From NCBI RefSeq assembly GCF_041260155.1, contig NC_091932.1, positions 10,038,804-10,102,803 on the forward strand: a stretch of 64,000 nucleotides of DNA. Reading direction: 5' to 3'. Shown here piece by piece: positions 22,480 through 35,145 of the stretch. The position numbers were made by a program, and so were the translations under genes. The DNA comes from Ptychodera flava (Eukaryota > Hemichordata > Enteropneusta > Ptychoderidae). Position 1 is the first letter of the stretch; every line of letters starts with the position of its first letter. The notes below the pieces were generated by a model. It saw only the letters and a list, made by a program, of their open reading frames with translations. It searched no databases and was not told where the DNA came from.

Positions 22480-24480
22480 AACGCAGGGCTACTTTTACAC
22501 TAATAAACCTCACGAAGTGCATGTTTACTGAGTGTTCCCACTGTAATAAGTTGTGCAAAGAAACGTTCTGAACAGCTACACTAACAACTGAAATGGTCAC
22601 ACCTATTTAGACCTAGAACTATTATTAGAGCGTCCAGATTTGATTAGCCATTTTACCGACAGGCTGTGAGTGAGCAGCCATTTTAAACCTAGTTTCCTTC
22701 CCAACTGACAACAATCAATAAACACTTTGTAGTTGGTAATTGTAGCTGCCTTCTAGCTGCATCGTAAACTGTGATTTGTAAATGCTTTAGTGGGGTGAAG
22801 GTGATGTGAGACACCTGAGTGTGGTGAAAGCGATAGCGGGCGGGGTGAGCGCTACACAAAGGAGTTTATCCCGGAATCCCGAGGACACCGCGACATTGCA
22901 CTTTTTATATGATATCCAATATTTACGGCTACTAGATTATACAATATCGAAGTTAGATTGGCTCGGCTAGATCTATAAGGTGGTGAAATATCTGATATAT
23001 ATCGGATATTTACCCGTAATTTGACAGAATTCAGTATCGCCTAGTATCTAGGTTAGAGTCAGTCCCTGGAATCATGGATGTAAAAAATAGCATGCTGGAA
23101 TTAAGTCGGGTTTTACAAGAACAGTAAGGCGGTGAAATTTCCGATATAGGGCCTATATCGGATATTTACCCGCGATTTGACAAAATCTAGTATCGTTTAG
23201 TATCGAAGTTACAGTCAGTCCATGAAGTCGGTTTTATGATCAAACATGTACATGTAAGGTGGTGAAATGTCCGATATATATCGAATCCCCGACTGAAACT
23301 AACTCACTACTGCACAGACTCAGATAACGCATTCCATTGCTAGGAAACCTGGCCTGCGCTGCCTAATTCCAAATAGGTTCGTATGGATATAGGAGAGACA
23401 CCAAAGAAACTACGATTTTAAAAATTATTTTAATTTTAACATTTCACCGACTTCAATCAACTCTTGGCGCATCGTACCGTGCATTTGTAATGCATTTGCA
23501 TTGTTTGGATGTCTCGAAACTACCGAAAGCGTACAATGACCGGACTATAAAACGGGGGGGGATCTTGAAACTTTTTGGCGCATGCTCATTTAAGCTTTTG
23601 TCAATATTCCAACGCTATCAACTCACTATGTTGGTTGCATGCCAAAGAAGTCTGTCGTCAGTCATCGGCCGACGTACGACAAAGCGACAAATTATCTTGT
23701 TCAAAGAGTAGACAATTAAATGACAAAATATGTCGATAATATGGCTGATATAAGGATTATTTTTAATTCATTAGTAACAGTGATGGAACCGGCATAATTT
23801 ACGATGGTGGACATGGTTTTCTCTCGCCTGCGCGATTGCGCAAATCGCGCATTTCCGAGCCATTGTCTGCCCTGGTAAAGTTACTGACAGCGCGGAAGTC
23901 GCGCACAAAACAAAGCAGGCAAAGACGCCGAAGGAAGTGGATGTTTACTGAGTGTTTCCACTATAATAAGTTGTGCAAACAAACATAAGATGCCAGGTGG
24001 CACCTATTTAGACCTAGAACGATGGCAAGAGCGTCCAACTTCTCCGATATTGGATATAAACCTGCGATTCGACAGAATCTAGTATCGTTCAGTATCGAAG
24101 TTAGAGTCAGTCCTTGGAAGTCGGGTTTGACCAGAAATACAAGGTCACGATATATATCGGATATTTAACCGGGATTTGACAGAATATAGTATCGTCTAGT
24201 ATCGATATTTGAGTCCCCATATCACCAATAAATATCTAGTAAATATCGGCGACTTCACAGACCCTGCGTGCCGAGGCACAGGGCAAGTCATTCTAGTATA
24301 TTGTGTACTATCGATATCAGAGTCCCCAAATTGCCGATAAACATCCAATTAAATATGGACGATTTCACAGATCTGGCGTACCGAAGCACAGGGCAAGTCA
24401 TTCTACTATTGTCTAGTATCGATATCAGAGTCCCCAAATCCCTGATAAATATCGGGTAAATTTCGGCGATCTCTTAGACC
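22480..24480. repeat. Compound duplicated region with CGATATATATCGG-type tandem repeats
   Basis: A ~110-bp block (TTTACTGAGTGTTCCCACTG through TATTTAGACCTAGAAC) occurs at about 22510-22620 and again at 23942-24035. Each is followed by degenerate tandem units of 125-150 bp with GATATATATCGGATATTTAC, AATCTAGTATCGTTTAGTAT and GTTAGAGTCAGTCC (about 22975-23300 and 24040-24450). The last units switch to a variant with GAGTCCCCAAAT and ACAGGGCAAGTCATTCTA. Noncoding. Confidence 0.6.
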
Positions 24481-25139
24481 GGGCATGCAACTGCACAAAG
24501 CAATTACAGTGAAATTCGATCAAGCTGCAGAACGTCATTTAACAAGGTGCTGTTTCAATAGATATGTATCAGCGATTTTTACGACATTAACGGCTGGACT
24601 TGATGTGGTCTTGTTTACATTTTTAATCAGCTAAATGCTCTCAGTTACACAACACACCAGGGCCACTCCATCCATGTCAGATAGAGAAACATAAACAAAT
24701 CACCACACCTTGCAATGTCATGTATCTGTCTTTTTTATCATGATGAACAAGTGAGCGTGCATTCAGACACCTACATATAAAAATACCCGAATAGCTTCAT
24801 TTATGGTCCTTGATACTCACATATCAGCTGTGCGTAGACCCCAGTAATTGTGCCCTGGCAGGACCTTGTCTCTATTCAGTCGATCACACCGGTGGGCCAC
24901 CCCTTAAAGCAAGTGGCACACTCCTCTAAGTACTTCCGTCGCAGTATACTCGACAACGTCACCTGGCGTACAAAAGCTGGTCGCAAAAGTTGCCTTACAC
25001 AAGGGGCCGAGTTTAGGGTTCATGTGACTGCTAGCTGAATTTGACAGCGGGCATTGCAGTCTGTCGTGCCGTCTTTGACTTTCAAGTGTACAATATAACA
25101 TACATCACTGATCGATCTTCTGACTGACGAGGTTTTAAA
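24481..25139. other. No gene confidently recognised
   Basis: A frame at 24874-25038 beginning after TGGCAG (DLVSIQSITPVGHPLKQVAH) looks somewhat protein-like but matches no family I know and lacks a clear donor. I do not call it. Confidence 0.3.
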
Positions 25140-26660
25140 CTGCAGCCTTATGAACATTTTGGCAACTTAACCGATCCAAATGCCTTTCTCAAACTTGAAA
25201 GTGCTCGCACTATGAAAGATATGAGTAAAATTTCAGTGGAATGTGCGTATTGCTTCTGGAGAAGAAGATTTTTAAAGATTAAATTGTGATTTAAACAAAA
25301 TCCAATATGGCGGCCAAATTACGTGACTGATCAAAATGCCTTTCGCAAACTTAAAGGACTACCACTAGGGAAAATAAGTGTAAAATTTTAGTTCAATCGG
25401 TGTATTTGTTCTGGAGGAGAAGATTTTTAAAGATTAAATTACGATTTTTTACAAAATCCAATATGGCGGCGAAACGATGAGACCGATCCAAATGCCTTTC
25501 GCACACTTGAAAGAGATCACACTTTCAATGATAGATGTAGAAGCTTTTTGCAAACTTGAAAGAGATCACTGTAAGGGTGACATGAGTAAAATTTCATATT
25601 AATCAGTGTTTTGGTTCCGGAGAAGAAGATTTTTAAAGATTAAATTACGATTTTTTGCAAAATTCAATATGGCGGCCAAACCACATGACCGATCCAAACG
25701 CCTTTCGCAAACTTGAAAGAGATCACACTTTAGATGATAGATGTAAAATTTTAATTCAATCGGAGTGTTAGTTCTGGAGAAGAAGATTTCTAAAGATTAA
25801 ATTGTGATTTCACAAAATCCAATATGGCGGCCAAACCACGTGACCGATCGAAATGTTTTTTGCAAACTTGAAAGAGATCACTGTAAGCATGACATGAGTA
25901 AAATTCCAGCTTAATCAGTGTTTTGATTCTGGAGAAGAAGATTTTTAAAGATTAAATTACGATTTTTTGCACAATTCAATATGTCGGCCAAACCACGTGA
26001 CCAATCAAAACGCTTTTCGCAAACTTGAAAGAAATCACACTGTAGATGACATTTATTAAATTTTAGTTCAATTGGTGAATTTGTTGTGGAGAAGAAGATT
26101 TTTAAAGATTAAATTGTGATTTCAAAAAATCCAATATGGCGGCCAAACCACGTGACCGATCAAAATGTCTTTTGCAAACTTAAAAGAGATCACTGTAAGG
26201 ATGACATGAGTAAAATTTGAGCTTAATCGATGTTTCGGTTCTGGAGAAGAAGATTTTTAAAGATTAAATGACTATTTTAGAAAATCCAATATGGTGGCCA
26301 AGGTCACGTGACCGCATGCAATTTTATTTGCAAATTCTAGAGACCTTAGGTCATGCTTACTATACAAAAAATTTCAAATCGACTAGACCCCTAGGTCTTC
26401 TGGAGAAGCCATTTTTAGGTTTTTGGAAAATCCAATATGGCCACCAGGTCACGTGACCAATCAAATTTCAAGGGGCAGGTGCACGAGTACTAATTGATAC
26501 CTACTAGCCCTGCAAATTTGAGAAGTTTTCGTTCAGCCGTTTTAGAATTCTAGGTCGACAAAGAATCGGCAGAAGAAGAAGAAAAAGAGGAAGAAGAGGA
26601 AGTAGTAGAACTTGAGCAATAACAATAGGGTCCCAGCCGGTCGGCTTGGGCTCGTAATTA
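25140..26660. mobile_element. Family B element: 155-bp tandem array, (AGA)n, hairpin (HINE/pearl-like)
   Basis: Eight monomers: CAATATGG starts at 25303, 25459, 25665, 25820, 25977, 26132, 26287 and 26433. The period is 155-157 bp apart from one 206-bp step, which holds an internal ~50-bp duplication, and a final diverged 146-bp step. Monomers contain AAACCACGTGACCGATC, AACTTGAAAGAGATCAC and TCTGGAGAAGAAGATTTTTA. After the array come a (GAA)n/(GGAAGA)n tract at about 26570-26605 and the stem CCCAGCCG-GT-CGGCTTGGG at 26632-26650. Same architecture as families C and D without sequence similarity. Confidence 0.6.
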
Positions 26661-27169
26661 GTGAAGCTGCGTTTGATTCTTGGTGTTGAGGCAGCTCTTG
26701 TTTGTGAACACAGAGGGAAGCCCAGAGAGCGCCCTCATTTGACAGATCTTAAATCTGTAGTCTGAGAGCACACTATGTATATCGGGCGTAAGAGCAACGT
26801 AATATTGCTAACAGTTGACTTCAAGTATAAGTTTATTTCATTGGATGTTGAATTTGCATTCTAACCAAACTAATATTGATTTTGATCAGTGACAATGCAA
26901 GAAGCACTGGCAGGTTGTGTTGACAAGCTCAAAGCTTAGAATTTGCAAATCAACATGCCATATAATGAGAAGAAAATCAGGCATTGAGGATTTTAGTACA
27001 CTGAAAATTCTGAAGATATTGTCAAAAGTTAGGGTTACTTCTTAAAAGTGATAGTATACAACAATAGAAAATCTTGCAAAAGTGTTGGGCACAGAGCTTG
27101 TGTTTTTGTTTACAGTCTAGACTTGTATTCTTTTATCAAAAACAATACTTGAAGGTAGTATGCGCCTCG

Positions 27170-27500
27170 AAAGTGAAAGGCTTAAGCTTTAGCTCAAACT
27201 TTCCATAAAGAAACTTTCAAGCATTCTCTTACCAAATCTTAAAAAATAAAAGTTTTGGAAATAGCGAAACAAACTACCAAACATTTTGAGATATTGAATT
27301 TTAAAATGGCCACCATGCCTAAGTTAACTCGACGGGCGAAAAATGAAATTTTGTATTTTCAAAAAACTAAGGCAGTAAAAGTTTTTCTTTCTCCAAGAGC
27401 TTTAAAATGAGCCCCCACAAGCGGTAGCTTAGAAATAATTGTAGACATTTGAGGGTCCGATTATCTGTCCCCGAGGCTTATTCTATACCTTAAACAATGC
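27170..27500 (+). repeat. Dispersed repeat family A, best-preserved copy
   Basis: Holds all blocks in order: ACTTTCAAGCATTCTCTTAC, TTTTAAAATGGCCACCAT, TTAACTCGACGGGC, GAGCTTTAAAATGAGCCCCC, ACAAGCGGTAG and ATTATCTGTCCCCGAGGC. Noncoding. Confidence 0.65.
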
Positions 27501-27660
27501 ACTTTGTTGGTTTCAGGTTGGCATTTCATAATTAACATAAGATGCATGGAAGAATGAGAAAATGCAATTATTTTATGGAACCAAAACTGATTAAAATAAT
27601 GAGAGATTGATTACAGCCATTGTTTACTGATTTAACTCCTGACTCAATGGCTTTTCACAG

Positions 27661-30576
27661 TATGCAGCTGATTCGTTTATTCAGATAGAGCGATGGAAGT
27701 TGGCAAAAGTTACTCGCAACTCCGAACACCACTCCCTAACTGCTGTGCCATATGTCCGAGAAAGAAATGCCATTTTTCTTCGACTTGTGGTAAGTTATCA
27801 CAGTACATGTTGGCCTGCCAAGGTTGCATTTATCGACCCAGACCCGTGTGAATATATTATTGTGATTTTCAGATTACCCTGTTTTACTCCGACGCCGCTT
27901 ATATGAAACAACTCTTTAAGATATGAATGAAGTATAGTTATGAAAATAGCAAAACGAAGACATGACAGTACACTTTTTGAAACTTTTAATTACTTTAAAA
28001 ATATGTTGCTGTGACCTAGGTTAAGTGTGACTGCATCATGAATTAATCACTGCATAAACCATTGACCCTCGGAAAAGAAAAACAGAGAAACAGATTGTCC
28101 TGCAGAATTTAAATCCTTTTCGATCTGTCAAAGCTGGCGTTGGGGGTGCTCTTCCAAGACGAGCCCCTTCTGTCGGTAAAAGAATTGGTATAAAAGGCAG
28201 AGGTGCCACTACCTTCAGTGTTTTCTCCAGAAGGGGTAATTGCGCATATAGCCCCCAACTAATCAAAATCCCTTTGAAATAACCACAACTTCTTTACTAT
28301 CAATCACATTACCTGGACAAGCGATCCACGGCATTGTTGATACCAAGTGACGGTCAAAACAACATGTGGCACCACTGCACCACTGGCCAGATGCTGACAG
28401 ACTGACAAGCCTTTTTCATGCCGTAGTCTACTCAACTTTCTTGATTTTTAACTCCTGTGTACAACTTCCTTTGATATCCTAAATAATATGTTTCCAACCT
28501 CCCTATTCGATCGATTATTACAGCTATACACGTAATATGTATGATGTATCAGGCACGATGACTGCTGTACATGACCCGTCATGGCATTGTCGACTGCGCT
28601 GTAGTATTGCATTCTGAACGCGGAACGCGCACGTTGCCCGTCAGCTGGAAATTGGAAATACGCGCGTGGCGTCATTTGATAGTGAAGAATATACGTCATG
28701 TCGCCTAAACGAAAGGCGGGCGCTGAGCACAGACTGTAGGTAGTAGCATTCGGTGCCATGATGTATCATCACAGAGACTTCGTCCAGATTGCAGAGCTAT
28801 GTGCCAACTTATATGAATGACGTGTGACTGATTAGTTTAAGCTTGTAATACATCAAGCATTTCCTTCAAAGGTTAAGAACAAGAAAAAGGAAGCTATTTT
28901 TAATTTGATATTTGACCCACACTTTGATCATAATTTGCTAATACTGTACCTTGAAAAATCCCAATTTGAGTATCTTAAATTTACCTACTTTGTTGATCCC
29001 CTCAATCAAAACCAAATCCCTCCGAAATATTCAGAAATAGGATGGTATTTCACCATCCTGAGAGAAACCTGGGCTTCATGAGTTTGCACACTGAATTCTT
29101 CAATATAATTCATCATTAACTTCATTGTAAATTTTAAATCCAAGGTCAAACATCACAAAGACTTGAACAAGAAGCTACTTTCCGTGCCTGATTTTTATAT
29201 CACTATCAACTATGTTGGTTTGAATCGTAAAACGAATACAGTTCTGAGACTTCATCACTGGCTTTGAGAAATGACATTTTATACATAATACAAGTAGAAT
29301 GCACGAATATCAGAAAAGCAGTTGAGAAAGAGTTTGGCTATGTATTGTTCGGTACATCTGTGTATTTTAGCAGACACGATATAAAATGTTGACACTCATT
29401 TTTTTAGCCAAAGTTCAACATTCTAACAGTGTTATTACAAAATTTTGATACTGAACGAAGTATTTTAAAGCTAAGAAATGCACTTACCTGAAAATAAAAA
29501 CTGTCGTTTGTATTTTAATAGAGGGCGCTCTTCACTCTCCAGCCACCCTGAATGCCCACAGTAGCCAAGTCACATGAAGCATTGAGAGAGAACATTTAAA
29601 GTTGATTGATGAAATTACAATATTTGTTGCCAAAATGATATACTGGAACACATTTTTTTAGTTTAAATGTATAAAAATGTTGTGAAACCAATGTATCGCT
29701 CACTTTTTTGAAAAACTAAATCAGACCTTCGACATGGATAACAATATTTTGTTACGGACGGTATTGTCGATGACAACAATAGATCTAATTTAATGTGCAC
29801 TTCCTACAAAAGATGCATATTTTGAAGAAAAAGTGACAAAAATGTTAGTTGAGAAATAAAAGACACGATTCTAGATTGTCAAATCCAACTGCTACATTAT
29901 TTGAAGTGTTCCATTTTATCGCGTTTGAATAAAAAAGGCAGAGTACAATGTATAATATATGTTTGAGTTCAGGTAATAAGTTATCATAAATATTATAATC
30001 AAATGTACGAAAAATTATTACGAAGTTTGCCGAAATGCATAGTATATAGAGCACAAGAGACACAGAAACTACAAATACATGAGGAAACTGGAAAAAGCCA
30101 AGAAAGTTTAAGTTTGGTGACCTACAAAAATGAGACATAAATGATGATTGATGCTTTTCTCTGGATGTTCACCATCTTGTCATACTAGTATGTCAACATA
30201 CATACTCCTAACTCCTGTTAATTTCTATAAATTGCTGCGAAATGGTGCTTTATGCTTGTGAATGATGTACACAGTGGATTACTCTACCTTTAGGTAACAG
30301 TTATACCATAGTAAATTCTGTCGTTTGACTTCTAAACAGTGACACAAAGAGACTTTATCAAGTGATGTGCTGCCCTGAATTTCTGCAATTGTCATTGATT
30401 CACAGAATCTGTATATCACCATCACAGCGTGCCTTCAAATGTGAAAGTAGGGTAGAAAGTTTATCCATGAGTCAACTAAAACATTCAGAACATAATCATT
30501 CCTTTTATCTTTGTTTCAGGTCATTGACATCGGTGTAGAGCTCTGGGAAACTCGGCAGCCTGTGGGTCAAGACTAA
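27661..30576 (+). CDS. Unrecognised gene, two probable 3' exons (27661-27789 and 30520-30576)
   Basis: Exon one is 129 nt, phase 0 at both ends, between TTTTCACAG and GTAAGT, and reads YAADSFIQIERWKLAKVTRN, then SEHHSLTAVPYVRERNAIFL and RLV. Exon two starts after TTATCTTTGTTTCAG, keeps phase 0 and reads VIDIGVELWETRQPVGQD followed by a stop. The matching phase, good splice signals and hydrophobic/amphipathic pattern suggest the C-terminus of a real protein. I do not recognise the family. Upstream exons were not found in the repeats to the left. Only one junction supports the model. Confidence 0.4.
28036..30519. other. Intron or intergenic sequence, no other gene recognised
   Basis: A CpG-rich patch at about 28600-28740 lies within a minus-strand frame starting MAPNATTYSLC (28759 downwards). 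It could be a promoter or first exon of a minus gene, but no donor is convincing. The rest is AT-rich. Confidence 0.3.
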
Positions 30577-31044
30577 CAGACATGTACCAAAGGAATAGGA
30601 TGTAAACTTGAGAAACATCATTTGAATTTCATGAAGGGTGAAACAAGCATTATCTTGTACTGTTGTTTTTGTTGATAAAAATCAGTGGTAAACATTCATC
30701 TAATAACTCTTATTCGTCAATATAACATGATCTTAAATTTAGCAGGTGTTTCGTTTTGAAGATTCAAATCAGTGTTTCTCTAAAGTTTTCAGATTCTGAA
30801 CTCTTTTGAGTTTATTTATGTTTTCTCGTAATCGGTAAACATAATTCTGAGATCATTATTATGTAAAAACTCACGCCTCCGCACAATACCAGAAGAACGC
30901 TGACAAGCTCCAACATAAACAGCATGTGCAATTGCATCAAAGACAATTCTTGTATTCATAGTGAGTCACATGAGCTTAAAAATACACTAAATCATGTTTC
31001 TCGTCAGCAAAACATTGTATTTGCGCCCCACTTCACACCAACCA

Positions 31045-31144
31045 TAGACTGAAAGATCCGTCGCTCGATGGTTCTCTCTACTCCCCCTCCCCGTGAGAGG
31101 GGGAGGCATAGAGAGCGCCCTCAAGCGACGGATCTTTCAGTCTA
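31045..31144. mobile_element. 100-bp fold-back MITE with exact 9-bp target duplication
   Basis: Ends TAGACTGAAAGATCCGTCGC and its inverse match perfectly. The middle (CTCCCCCTC...GAGGGGGAG) is itself self-complementary, so almost the whole element folds into one hairpin. The flanks are CACCAACCA on both sides (31036-31044 and 31145-31153). A 9-bp duplication is typical of Mutator-like elements. A related arm (GAGAGCGCCCTCATTTGACAG) lies near 26725. Confidence 0.8.
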
Positions 31145-31943
31145 CACCAACCAATGATTTATTAGTTTTTTACTTCAAGTTCAAGGGACAACATATTGAA
31201 TTGTACTATTATGTTATACAGTTATCTTATTCGTAGATGTATGAGCCAAGTCAAAACCAGCTTTAGTTTAAATACGTCTTTTCAAATTTGTTAGCTTTTA
31301 TATGTATGTTTTCATAACCAACAATTTATATCGGACAATCATTTGATATGAACACTGAACAAAATAGTCACACTGACAAGAGGAATGCTGGGATATGATG
31401 ACTGAGTTGTAAAGGAAATCATTATAATTCATTGATAAGAAATTCAGAAGTAATCAAGAGTACACATCCTCTTAAAATTATATTGGTGTTTTCCATTGAA
31501 CTATTTCACTGCCATTTTCCATGAAATAATGTCTTTTCTACTTGCCTCTAAGAGCAGTTAATCTTACGACTGACTTGAGCAGCAATATAAAAGTAAAATA
31601 AATTTTCTTTTTAAAAATGTAACAAACTTTTTCAGGTACTAATTTCACTGTATTGTATGGTATGGCTGATGTCATCCCATCTAGTAATGTACTTACTCTT
31701 TCGACTTCATCATCCACATCTCATCATTTCTCCTAATATTCACTGGTTGCGTTTCCTGTATGAATATTTGCAATGATTATCTGAATCTGAACACAATGAG
31801 AAAATACCCAAAAATATCATTTTTTGAAAACAGCACAATGACTGGATGCGCTTTAGGTAAACTGAGATCTACAAAACAGCCTGATCTCACGAAAGATGTA
31901 TATATGGATTAAGCGTTCACATTATACTGAGAGTACTGTTTAA

Positions 31944-32130
31944 AGGTATACAGTCACCTGTAATCTAAATATGCCCATATATGGTCAAAGGGGCGTTCCT
32001 TGGTATTCGAAATGTTCATCTGAGGGCGCTGTTTTTTAAAAAAGAGGCCACTCACTTAAAATCTGTGATTGGTTAGATTTTCTCTTTCCATGGTGACTGT
32101 GGCAAAATTGGAACAGTTGACAGTATACCT
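31944..32130. mobile_element. TTAA-target MITE (piggyBac or Kolobok type), 187 bp
   Basis: Flanked by TTAA at 31940-31943 and 32131-32134. Ends are AGGTATACAGTCACCTGT and, inverted from the right, AGGTATACTGTCAACTGT. No coding sequence. TTAA duplications occur in piggyBac and Kolobok superfamilies; the ends alone do not decide which. Confidence 0.75.
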
Positions 32131-32134
32131 TTAA

Positions 32135-35100
32135 CTGTATAACATGCCATCTCTTTAAAGTTACTATGACTAATGAGCTTCTCACTGCAGCTTCTGGTTT
32201 TGTGATTCTAGTATGTCAGGATTAGATCACACCTTTGCTGGAAAGCTAAACTCCTTCGAATAGTCTTTGAACTGTGCAAATATTAACATGTAGATAATTT
32301 TTACCTCCATGGAATAACTAGCTTGAATAAGTTACCGTGTTGCTTACGCGTCCTCTCCTTTCCGCCTTCATTACGTTGCTACAACTACACTCTTACTTCA
32401 AACATTGCTGTTTGAGGTTGTGTGACACCTTGCAGTAGGCTGTATTTCCGCTCGCGTTTCATCAAAATGGTTAGGAATGTTTCAGTGTATCAAATAGTTG
32501 AAAACGGATCTCGAACCATTCATTTGGATGAACGATATTCATCAGCAGGATCATGCACGTCTTGCAGAGATGATGAACTCACTGCTTTGATTTAAGGAGC
32601 ACATGGTTGTTTGCGTTAACAGATAAAAATAGAGTGATGTGCACACATCCTGTACATAGGCTTTGGAATAAACGAGCTTACAGGGAGTGCACAAAAGCTT
32701 GACTTCGAAAAATACCTTTAAAGTACCATTATTTCGTAGTGTGCTGTATGATTTAGGGCACATTAGAGGCTTTTGTTTCCACAGTAGCCATCACTTGGCA
32801 GTTTGCAAACCTACAAGTACGCACGCTATTTGCTTCAAAGAAAAGTGACATCGATTCACAAACTTATTTTATTGATGGCATGCCAAGCTTCGGAGAACCC
32901 ACGTGCGTAATGGTTATCTTCGGATACAGGAGTATGAATGTGTGAAATACGAAAAACGACAGACCATAAAAAATCACGTTAAACAAATATTTACACAGGT
33001 GTGCAAGGTAGACTTGTGTTTTAAAACACGCTATCAACACCTTACAACACAGTTATGTGGATCTGTCATATATTTCATAAAGTACATATTACATAGCCAA
33101 TTACTGGCACGCCATCATTCTCAATTGATAGTCTAAATAGACTAAACTTAAAGGATAATAGAATTTTGATGATGACAGATAACTGTGCAGGAAAATTGAA
33201 AACTGAATGCCGTTCAGATCGAAATGCCAACTACAGAACGTAATGATAAGCTAGCTCACCAGATCTTGGTCGGACCGTGGCCACATGACCCTCACAATCA
33301 AGGCGGCCACATCGATGCATTCTTTTGTTGCTAACACGGAACAACGCACACTGTTTCTCTCCCCCTTTGTATTAATGATATATCATTTCTGGCGAGGCTA
33401 TTATTTTTTTAAATCACGACGTACGTTCTCCGGCGGCAACAACAACAACAAAAATACGAAATCGTGTTTATGTCAACTGTTCGTCAATTATTTTATGCTT
33501 ATAGGCCTACATCATATTTACGAACAATATAATGCCATTAATCCAACGCTTTGTATTTTCACCCCATTACAGTTTTTGTTTACGAAATTAGAATTCTAGC
33601 GTAGATAGTATTCTTGTAACTGCTTTCTTATTTATGAATCGTGTCAGACAAACGATGAGGAATTGATGAAATTTTAGTAAATTTTTCTTAATAAGTTGAC
33701 GCTGGTGAATAAACTTCAGAGTTTGAACAAAGATGACTGCAGAATAAGATATTCGATACTGAGCTCCTAAAATGAATTAGACAAAATCAGGAACAAAACC
33801 AGAAGAAGCTATCACACATGTCTAAATTAACAACGGAATCGAAAAGTTCAAGCAAACCGTCGAACACACGGTTAAAAAATAATGACTATCTGCGAATCAG
33901 TTCGGTATATAGGAAGATATATAGTTTTGTGAACCATATGTGGTGATCAGTAAGTCAGTGGATGATCTTTAACTTGTAGACTCCACATTTAATTGTGAAG
34001 ATAATCAAAAATTGCTAAATATAACAAATAAATCACGATTTAAAGTTGTCGGCATTTACATATTTTTATTCTGATAAAATGAAATATAACAACGGCGATA
34101 CTATCAAACAAGATTACGCAATCAGATATTTTTCCTGAAATCAGTCTCACACAAAAGTAATCTTGTGATTGAATCATGATGATGTGTTCGTATAGTGGTT
34201 ATCCATTTAAGCAATTTCTGATGACAGTAAGCTATTAGCAATCATGTACTGAAAGCATCTTTGAGCAATACAGTTTTGCTCGACCATGCTTTGTGGAACA
34301 ATAGAGGTGATCTCAGAAAGTAAAGTCTGCAAATTTGCACAATTCTCTAAAGTAAATTGTACAATCCCAATAAAGTATCAAACAATATAAATGCAATTTA
34401 ATAAAACATGTCACAAACACCGCAATACAATAGAAAATACTACAATAATACATTAATATATACAATAATCATTAAAGATACCATAAATTTCTCTCTTAAA
34501 CTTCATGATTAAACACTCGAGTAAAATGCAATAGTGCACACCTAAGTAAGATAGATAATGATCAGCTTAGAATATTTAACAACATTTCTTAAGAGTCAAA
34601 TCTTGAAATCATTAAACCCTATTCCTTATAAATGTGATTCGTCGCCGTCTGATTTTTTTTTTTGCACCATAAGATCAATATCCTCGCATTGACTTACACT
34701 TGACAAACAGCGTTGGTTCATTAAATCGATTAAAGACATTGGAATTATTAGAGCAGTTAAACTCAACTTGTCACAGATTCATGAATGTTAATTCTTGGAA
34801 ACCGATCACAACGATGAAGTGCGGAATATTTCAGAAGCTTGCAAATAGTTAAACTAGCTATGTGTCAGTATATGATTATAATGTATCGACTTGTATATTG
34901 GAGGTTGTCAAAATTAAACGTGATTATCAATATTTTAAACTACAAAACTGATATAAAGTCTTTGTCTGCGGAATAATTTGTTGTAAGTTTTAGTACATGT
35001 AAAAATTTATGAAAGCATTCCAAGTCATTGCTAACCTTTTCTGTCATAGGATTTGCCTCGATGATAAGATATGAGGTCCAAACAAACTACACATTTGCAG

Positions 35101-35145
35101 CGTCACATTAGTCCATTTGCATGTGGATGAGTAAATCAAATGATA
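32135..35145. other. No gene recognised
   Basis: AT-rich. Open frames at 32551-32763 (minus), 32903-33136 and 33285-33599 have no domain character. Sequence next to 35146 is the 3' flank or UTR of the NACHT gene. Confidence 0.4.

Noticed and set aside
22498-24035. Direct repeats 1.4 kb apart read as LTRs of a retroelement
   Set aside because: Only ~110 bp, diverged, with no coding sequence, primer-binding site or polypurine tract between them.
24874-25038. Possible internal exon DLVSIQSITPVGHPLKQVAH
   Set aside because: Plausible composition and an AG before it, but no good donor, no partner exon and no family match.
25140-26460. CRISPR-like array (regular repeats)
   Set aside because: Monomers of 155 bp are contiguous without unique spacers, and the genome is eukaryotic. 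It is tandem satellite DNA.
28448-28759. Minus-strand 103-codon frame beginning MAPNATTYSLCSA
   Set aside because: CpG-rich and possibly a promoter or first exon, but no domain and no convincing donor. Not called as a gene.
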